From assembly GCA_031732855.1 (NCBI GenBank), contig JAVMKJ010000064.1:1-5340 (forward strand): a stretch of 5,340 nucleotides of DNA, in the 5' to 3' direction. Made by a program: the position numbers and the translations under genes. A model generated the notes under the pieces. The model was given only the letters and a program-made list of their open reading frames with translations. It did no database searches and was not told the origin of the DNA. Below, one piece after another: positions 1 to 3,810 of this stretch (its first letter is position 1; each line of letters starts with the position of its first letter). Origin of the DNA: JAVMKJ01 sp031732855 (GTDB taxonomy: Bacteria; Pseudomonadota; Gammaproteobacteria; Competibacterales; Competibacteraceae).

Positions 1-246
1 TTAGTAGTTGCGATACTGCTTTTGTTGCTGGTTCCGCCCGTAGATGTTGCCTACGACGGCGCCCGCCGCGCCACCGATCACCGCGCCGGCCCCGGCATTG
101 CCGCCGGTCAACCCGCCGATGGCCGCGCCGCCCAGCGCGCCGATGGCCGCGCCGCTCAGCGTGCTCTGCTCGGTTGGCGTCATGTTGGTGCAGCCGACGC
201 TGAAGGCGAGAGCTGGAATCACAATCAAATAACCAATCTTTTTCAT
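1..246 (-). CDS. Small glycine-zipper lipoprotein
   Basis: The 81-residue product has an N-terminal signal (MKK, then a hydrophobic stretch at residues 4-17) ending in SVGC with Cys19 as the likely lipidated residue. The serine at -3 is atypical for a lipobox, so lipidation is probable rather than certain. Thr at +2 would predict outer-membrane sorting by the Lol system. Residues 31-66 are a Gly/Ala-rich glycine zipper (repeated GAAIG and GxxxG patterns), as in OsmB-like and 17-kDa-antigen-like envelope proteins, which pack two helices in a membrane. The tail is polar (RNQQQKQYRNY). The ATG at 246 was chosen because AGGAGG sits 7 bases upstream and the signal peptide begins there; the longer reading upstream lies over the neighbouring gene in another frame. 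Only 11 bases separate it from the upstream periplasmic protein gene, so the two are probably co-translated. The exact function is unknown. Confidence 0.87.
   Translation of the reverse strand: MKKIGYLIVIPALAFSVGCTNMTPTEQSTLSGAAIGALGGAAIGGLTGGNAGAGAVIGGAAGAVVGNIYGRNQQQKQYRNY
115..162 (-). repeat. Two tandem 24-bp units encoding the glycine zipper
   Basis: Positions 115-138 and 139-162 match at 22 of 24 bases (differences at 132/156 and 138/162). In the lipoprotein they encode the eight-residue units GAAIGALG and GAAIGGLT. The unit keeps the reading frame, so it looks like a recent duplication that lengthened the zipper, or codon reuse constrained by the same residues. Confidence 0.75.
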
Positions 247-253
247 GGTGTGT

Positions 254-259
254 CCTCCT
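254..259 (-). promoter_or_regulatory. Ribosome binding site of the lipoprotein gene, overlapping the upstream stop
   Basis: On the minus strand the sequence reads TAGGAGGACACACCATG. The AGGAGG is a near-perfect Shine-Dalgarno sequence 7 bases from the ATG, and it shares bases with the TAG stop (258-260) of the preceding gene. This fixes the lipoprotein start and suggests translational coupling. Confidence 0.8.
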
Positions 260-710
260 ACTTTGCCTTGGCCGGGCCCGCTTTGGGCGCGACCATCTGG
301 AACCAGATCACTTCGATGATCGGCTGCTGCTGCTTGTCGGGGTTGGCCTTGTAATAGGCATCGACGGTTTCCACGATTTGCGGCACGGCCATGCCATCCA
401 GTGCCTTGACCAGCTTGGGGACGGTGGTGCGGTGCTTGGGGTTGGGGCCGGTCAACTGGTATTCGACCATCGCCATGTTCAGGATGCCGAGCACGTAAGC
501 CCGCTTTTCGGTTTCGGTGCCGTTCGACCAGTGCCCGCCGTTGGGAAGCAGCCATTCCTTCTTGGCCGGAGCTGCGGTCTGCGCCGGTGAGGTTTCGCCG
601 GACTTGGCGGTGGGGGACGCGGGATCGGCGGCATGAACCGCGATCGATCCACTCAGGCTCGCAGCTAGGCCCAGCGAGAACAGCGTTTTGGTAAAGCGGT
701 TTGTCGGCAT
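258..710 (-). CDS. Predicted periplasmic protein of unknown function
   Basis: The 150-residue product starts at the ATG at 710, which has GGAGG 7 bases upstream. A longer upstream reading exists but would bury the signal peptide. Residues 1-27 form a Sec signal peptide (basic NRFTK, then a hydrophobic core, cleavage probable after VHA at 27). Residues 28-50 are a Pro/Ala/Ser/Thr-rich linker. The folded part (about 51-140) holds a GGHW motif (58-61), then EKRAYVLG (68-75), a middle segment ending in a helix that includes DAYY (117-120), and a segment centred on EVIWF (133-137). The pattern 'GHW...EKxAYVxG...YY..NP' resembles small secreted proteins of the Rap1a/Tai immunity-like type, but I am not confident of family membership. 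The C terminus is Ala/Lys-rich. It is followed closely by the glycine-zipper lipoprotein gene, so both products probably act in the envelope. Confidence 0.85.
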   Translation of the reverse strand: MPTNRFTKTLFSLGLAASLSGSIAVHAADPASPTAKSGETSPAQTAAPAKKEWLLPNGGHWSNGTETEKRAYVLGILNMAMVEYQLTGPNPKHRTTVPKLVKALDGMAVPQIVETVDAYYKANPDKQQQPIIEVIWFQMVAPKAGPAKAK

Positions 711-716
711 AAATAT

Positions 717-729
717 CCTCCTTGGGAGG
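717..729 (-). promoter_or_regulatory. Hairpin covering the ribosome binding site
   Basis: In the minus-strand transcript CCTCC (725-729) is followed by CAA and then GGAGG (717-721), a perfect 5-bp inverted repeat with a 3-base loop. The GGAGG arm is the Shine-Dalgarno sequence of the periplasmic protein gene, ending 6 bases before its ATG. Folding would hide the ribosome binding site. The pairing is seen in the sequence; a regulatory role is inference, and the hairpin is short. Confidence 0.45.
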
Positions 730-790
730 TTGGGTTCAGAAAGGAAATTCCCTTCGTGGAGATTGCAAGGCGCGGCATGAGCCACAAGTT

Positions 791-1402
791 CTACGATTCG
801 GTTCGACCGTCGGTCGAGCGGGTTTTCCGTTCCTGCCAGCGGTTATATCCCCAAACCCCGACGAAATAGACGATGGCGACCCCGAAACCAATCCATGCCA
901 GCAGGGGCGCGAGGTTGGAAAAGGCCACGTTGACGATCCCGCCCATGAGGATGAAGACCGCGACCACGCACAGCCGCCAATCATAATAAATACCAGCTAA
1001 AAAGGCACTCAGGGCGATGGTGTAAGTCATCATGAAGCTGCCCTGCCGGTCGTCAATTAGATCGATGATATTGTTATGACCGGAGGAAACCATATAGAGC
1101 AGAAACGCCAGGGCGAGCGCCGCGCCCCAGTGCAGAACTTGATGCCCGACCAGGCTCAGTCGGGATTTTAGGGTGGGTTCGACATTGTTCCACTGGGTGA
1201 GGATGCAGATCAGACCAAAGATTGGGATCAGCCAATGCCAGTACCAGCGGCTGGTGTCCAGATCGTAGGTGGTGTAGACGGCGCCGATCCAGGCCAGCAC
1301 GATCATGAGATAGAAACCAATATCTCTGGGACGAAACAGCCGCCGCCACAGGCTGGATTTTACGGGAGCCGGTTCGGTTGGGGTCAGTTCGAGTTCGGAC
1401 AT
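791..1402 (-). CDS. Six-helix integral membrane protein of unknown function
   Basis: The 203-residue product has a polar, acidic N terminus (residues 1-15), a basic stretch WRRLFRPRD (19-27), then about six hydrophobic segments near residues 28-46, 53-70, 88-106, 122-140, 143-161 and 165-184, and a basic, hydrophilic tail from 187. The positive-inside rule applied to the basic ends suggests both termini are cytoplasmic, which fits an even number of helices. Short loops contain NNVEPTLKSR (72-81) and GHNNIIDLIDDR (108-119), the most polar and possibly functional part. I see no cofactor ligands or transporter motif and do not recognise the family. The ATG at 1402 has AAGG about 8 bases upstream. 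The gene starts 39 bases after the hydrolase gene ends, so it is likely part of the same transcript, and is followed by an 80-base gap. Confidence 0.85.
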   Translation of the reverse strand: MSELELTPTEPAPVKSSLWRRLFRPRDIGFYLMIVLAWIGAVYTTYDLDTSRWYWHWLIPIFGLICILTQWNNVEPTLKSRLSLVGHQVLHWGAALALAFLLYMVSSGHNNIIDLIDDRQGSFMMTYTIALSAFLAGIYYDWRLCVVAVFILMGGIVNVAFSNLAPLLAWIGFGVAIVYFVGVWGYNRWQERKTRSTDGRTES

Positions 1403-1441
1403 AACGGTTTCCTTGCCTGATTTCGGTGTTTTTGGGCGGGT

Positions 1442-2254
1442 CTAAGGGCACATATTAGCGCATACCCGCTCGATGAAGCGCGCGGCGGCGGCCAATACCG
1501 CTTCGCGCGCCTGTTGGTGGGGAACGTGCCCGCAACCGGGCAGCCACAGGATTTCAGCCGATCCGGACATCCCGGCGGCGATGGCATCCACCTGAGCGCG
1601 GGTACCGTATTCGTCGTCTGCGCCCTGGATGATCAGCGCCGGACAGGTGACTCCGGGTAACGCTGCTTCCATGTTCCAGTCGCGGCGGCTGGCGCGCAGC
1701 CAGGTATCGCCCCAGCCCCGGAACATGGTCTCGGTGTTGGCGCCATGGTAGCGGCGCAGTCCATCCCGCAACGGCCCCTGTTCGTAGGCGGCGCATGCGA
1801 GGCGAATCCCGGCGAGACAGACATCCTCGATGAGCACGTGCGCTGCCTCGCAGATCACGGCGCGGGCTCGCTCGGGGTGGGCGGCGGCGAACAGCAGGGC
1901 GATGGAGCCGCCGTCGCTGTGGCCGAACAGGATCGGCGGATCGGCGATGCCGCAGGCGTCCAGGACCTCGGGCAGGCTGTCGTGCGCCTCCCGCTCCAGA
2001 TAATCGTCGGGGCGCGGTCCGGTCAGCGGTTCGGAGCGGCCGAAGCCCCAGCGGTCGTACACCAGTCCTGGCAGGCCGGTTCGGGTACACAATTCCGCCG
2101 GGAAATGGCGCCATTGATTGATGCTGCCCAGACCTTCGTGCAGAAAAACCAGGGTAGGGCCGGGGGCGGCGTGAGGGGGCAACAGGCGTTCGGCGTGCAG
2201 GCGGTGGCCAGCGGCATGGAGATCCAAATGTTGGCGTCGGACGTGCGCGGTCAT
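1442..2254 (-). CDS. Alpha/beta-fold hydrolase
   Basis: The 270-residue product is a complete single-domain alpha/beta hydrolase. LVFLHEGLGS (35-44) is the strand and oxyanion-hole loop, with HEG replacing the more common HG. YDRWGFGRS (66-74) is the second conserved loop. GHSDGG (111-116) is the nucleophile elbow with Ser113. The acid is in GADDEYG (211-217, Asp213 or Asp214), and His243 in GCGHVPH completes the triad. Residues about 140-195 form the variable lid, so the substrate (ester, amide, lactone or C-C bond) cannot be read. There is no signal peptide, so it should be cytoplasmic. The ATG at 2254 lies 8 bases after the LON-domain gene ends and lacks a good Shine-Dalgarno sequence, which suggests translational coupling. 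The reading frame stays open upstream to about 2872, but that part overlaps the LON-domain gene in another frame and is not hydrolase-like. Confidence 0.92.
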   Translation of the reverse strand: MTAHVRRQHLDLHAAGHRLHAERLLPPHAAPGPTLVFLHEGLGSINQWRHFPAELCTRTGLPGLVYDRWGFGRSEPLTGPRPDDYLEREAHDSLPEVLDACGIADPPILFGHSDGGSIALLFAAAHPERARAVICEAAHVLIEDVCLAGIRLACAAYEQGPLRDGLRRYHGANTETMFRGWGDTWLRASRRDWNMEAALPGVTCPALIIQGADDEYGTRAQVDAIAAGMSGSAEILWLPGCGHVPHQQAREAVLAAAARFIERVCANMCP

Positions 2255-2262
2255 GACGGGAT

Positions 2263-2862
2263 TCAGGCGGTGCGCTGTTCGTGGAAGATGGCCAGCAGGA
2301 TATCCAGCCGTTGCCGGGGTTCGGTCATCTCCAGCAGCGTCTGGCGGATGCCCAGCGGCAGGGGGAGGATTTCCGCCAGCCGGTTGCCGACCCAGGCGGC
2401 ATCCTCCCAACCGGGGATGAGAAAGCGGGTGTAGGAGGCCAGTTCCTCGCGCTCCAGCAGGTCGCGCAGGATGCGGACCAGGGGCTCGTGGCTGTGCAGG
2501 GGTGGCAGTATCGGGTCGTCCGGTAGCCACCGCGCCTGGCCGAGCAGCAGTTGGTCCGGCTGGACCCGGTGGCCGACCACCCGCAAGCGCTGTACCCCCA
2601 GGCAGGTGATACCAAGCAGGCCGTCGTCCAGTTGATCGAAATCCACGATGCGCGCCAGGGTTCCGACCGGATGGATGGTGACCGGTTGGCTGCCTGCTTC
2701 GGTTCCCTCGTGAATCGTTACCACCCCGAAACCGCTGTCGGCGCGCAGGCAGGCGCTGACCATGTCCAGATAGCGGGCTTCGAAGATTCGCAGCGGCAGA
2801 ATCCCGCCGGGAAACAGCACGGTATCGAGCGGAAACAGCGGCAGTTCCTGAATGGTGGTCAC
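2263..2862 (-). CDS. LON substrate-binding-domain protein (standalone, no ATPase or protease)
   Basis: The 199-residue product matches the N-terminal substrate-binding domain of Lon protease over its whole length. Signature segments are LPLFPLDTVLFPGG (7-20), LRIFEARYLDM (24-34), the CLGVQRLRV strand (87-95), and a helical end with WVGNRLAEILPLPLGIRQ (157-174) followed by LLEMTEPRQRLDIL. The AAA+ and Ser-Lys protease domains of true Lon are absent. Such standalone proteins (COG2802 type) are often labelled 'peptidase S16', although no protease active site is present. Binding of unfolded or specific proteins is plausible but unproven. The start is a GTG at 2862; GAGGTGA lies about 7 bases upstream, and the next ATG (residue 34) would remove the conserved N terminus. 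It begins 6 bases after ubiX ends and its ribosome binding site overlaps the ubiX stop. Confidence 0.93.
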   Translation of the reverse strand: MTTIQELPLFPLDTVLFPGGILPLRIFEARYLDMVSACLRADSGFGVVTIHEGTEAGSQPVTIHPVGTLARIVDFDQLDDGLLGITCLGVQRLRVVGHRVQPDQLLLGQARWLPDDPILPPLHSHEPLVRILRDLLEREELASYTRFLIPGWEDAAWVGNRLAEILPLPLGIRQTLLEMTEPRQRLDILLAIFHEQRTA

Positions 2863-2868
2863 GGCGGG

Positions 2869-3501
2869 TCACCTCGGTTCCGGTTCTTCGCCCCAGCGCG
2901 GCAGCAGCGCATGCGGGATGTCCAGTTGGTCGAGGATTCTGGCCACGATGAAATCCACCAGTTCCACGGCCCTGACCGGCCGGTAATAGAAACCGGGGTT
3001 GGCGGGGAGGATCACCGCGCCGGCGCGGGCCAGCCGCAGCATGTTTTCCAGGTGGATCACGGAAAGTGGAGTTTCCCGCACCGCCAGGATCAACTTGCGT
3101 CCCTCCTTGAGGCTGACGTCGGCGGCCCGTTCCAGCAGGTTGTCGCTATTGCCGTTGGCGATGGCCGCCAGCGCGCCGGTGGTGCAGGGACAGACCACCA
3201 TCGCCTGGGCTCGCGCCGAGCCGCTGGCCGGCGGCGCGGTCCATTCGTCCTGCCCGAAGACTCGCAACTGGCCGGGATCGCAGCGGTAATGCTCGACCAG
3301 CGCCCGCTGGATGTCGCGCGGTCGGGCCGGCAGGCGCAAATCGGTTTCCATGTGGATGACGATTTGGGCGGCTTTCGAGATCAGCAGTTGCACCGGCCGA
3401 TCAGCCTCCAGCAGGCATCGCAGCAGCCGCAGACCATAGTCGGCTCCCGACGCGCCGGTCATGCCGAGGATGATGGGGCGGGGCGCGGGCGGTTCGGGCA
3501 T
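2869..3501 (-). CDS. ubiX: Flavin prenyltransferase UbiX
   Basis: The 210-residue product is full length for UbiX (about 200-210). UbiX joins a dimethylallyl group to reduced FMN, producing the prenylated FMN cofactor that UbiD-type decarboxylases need, including the ubiquinone pathway enzyme UbiD. Visible signatures are GMTGASGADYG (13-23, phosphate/FMN loop), ISKAAQ (41-46), APPASGS (89-95), CPCTTGALAAIANG (104-117), DNLLERAADV (120-129), RETPLS (142-147), HLENM (150-154) and PANPGFYYRP (166-175). The ATG at 3501 aligns with the usual UbiX N terminus. A TTG start at 3573 is open but would add 24 unrelated residues and would lie upstream of the predicted transcription start. A strong Shine-Dalgarno sequence is not seen. 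It heads the tightly packed minus-strand cluster. No UbiD gene is in the window. Confidence 0.97.
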   Translation of the reverse strand: MPEPPAPRPIILGMTGASGADYGLRLLRCLLEADRPVQLLISKAAQIVIHMETDLRLPARPRDIQRALVEHYRCDPGQLRVFGQDEWTAPPASGSARAQAMVVCPCTTGALAAIANGNSDNLLERAADVSLKEGRKLILAVRETPLSVIHLENMLRLARAGAVILPANPGFYYRPVRAVELVDFIVARILDQLDIPHALLPRWGEEPEPR

Positions 3502-3537
3502 CGGTGCGTGATCTGGATCGGATTGGGAGTGGTGGAG

Positions 3538-3566
3538 ACTTTCGGGGCGACGAACGAGGTTGTCAA
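3538..3566 (-). promoter_or_regulatory. Putative sigma-70 promoter of the ubiX cluster
   Basis: On the minus strand a perfect TTGACA (3561-3566) is followed by a 17-base spacer and GAAAGT (3538-3543), which matches the -10 consensus at three of six positions including A2 and T6. Transcription would start near 3531, about 30 bases ahead of the ubiX ATG. The -35 box is strong and the -10 box weak. The position directly ahead of the first gene of the cluster supports the call. Confidence 0.5.
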
Positions 3567-3579
3567 GGCACAATCATGA

Positions 3580-3810
3580 ACGGTTACCTCGGTGAAAGAC
3601 AACGGCATCGATATTGACGCACGGCGCGCGGAGCGGATTTTCGTGGTCTTTTAGCGCCCACACACCCGGCGGGAGTATTCTACGGACATCGGCCTGGCCG
3701 TGTGCAAACGCATCGTGGAGCGCCACGGGGGCCGGATCTGGTTCGAGTCCGAGCCGGGGCAGGGTTCCACTTTCCATTTCACGCTGCAAAATGGAGATCG
3801 CATCCCGTGA
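3580..3810 (+). pseudogene. Decayed 3' fragment of a sensor histidine kinase (ATPase domain end)
   Basis: Reading codons from 3580 gives TVTSVKDNGIDIDA (G1 box, usually DNGIGI), then AERIFVVF (F box), a TAG amber at 3652-3654 where kinases of this type usually have Gln, then RPHTRREY, a damaged G2 box STDIGLA where GTGIGLA is expected (one residue lost, one Gly changed to Asp), and an intact end VCKRIVERHGG, FESEPGQGSTFHFTL with TGA at 3808-3810. A TGA at 3577-3579 closes the frame upstream, and kinase-like sequence is not visible before about 3580, so the sensor part, the phosphoacceptor-histidine domain and the N box are gone. With the amber codon, the missing 5' part and the broken ATP-binding glycines, it cannot encode an active kinase. 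Its stop overlaps the GTG of the following receiver-PAS gene, the usual layout of a kinase-regulator operon. The family resembles phytochrome-like or PAS-type hybrid kinases whose F box is followed by HTR-EY. Confidence 0.85.
3793..3797 (+). promoter_or_regulatory. Ribosome binding site of the receiver-PAS gene
   Basis: GGAGA lies 9 bases before the GTG at 3807, inside the 3' end of the kinase fragment. It supports this GTG as the start, because the next in-frame Met (residue 31) would cut off the receiver's acidic pair. It also means the regulator can be translated without coupling to the broken kinase frame. Confidence 0.6.

Noticed and set aside
741..754. Near-palindrome AAGGAAATTCCCTT in the gap after the membrane protein gene, considered as a terminator or operator.
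   Set aside because: The stem is only about 4 bp, AT-rich and lacks a following T-run in either direction.
1745..2434. A 229-residue plus-strand frame opposite the hydrolase and LON-domain genes.
   Set aside because: It is antisense to two well-supported genes and looks compositional, with no motif or convincing ribosome binding site.
1442..2872. A 476-residue minus-strand frame suggesting one long hydrolase with an N-terminal extension.
   Set aside because: The first 206 residues overlap the LON-domain gene in another frame, are Pro/Arg/Gly-rich without domain signal, and the hydrolase fold begins just after the ATG at 2254.
2869..3573. Extended ubiX start at a TTG (3571-3573).
   Set aside because: It adds 24 residues not seen in UbiX proteins and lies upstream of the predicted transcription start; the ATG at 3501 fits the family N terminus.
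2551..3579. A 342-residue plus-strand frame antisense to ubiX and the LON-domain gene.
   Set aside because: The opposite strand encodes clear UbiX and LON-domain proteins; this frame stays open because of GC-rich codon structure and has no recognisable domain.
3614..3642. TTGACG on the plus strand as a -35 box for the receiver-PAS gene.
   Set aside because: At 17 or 18 bases downstream there is no acceptable -10 sequence, and the site lies within the kinase G1-box coding remnant (the ATT GAC GCA codons).
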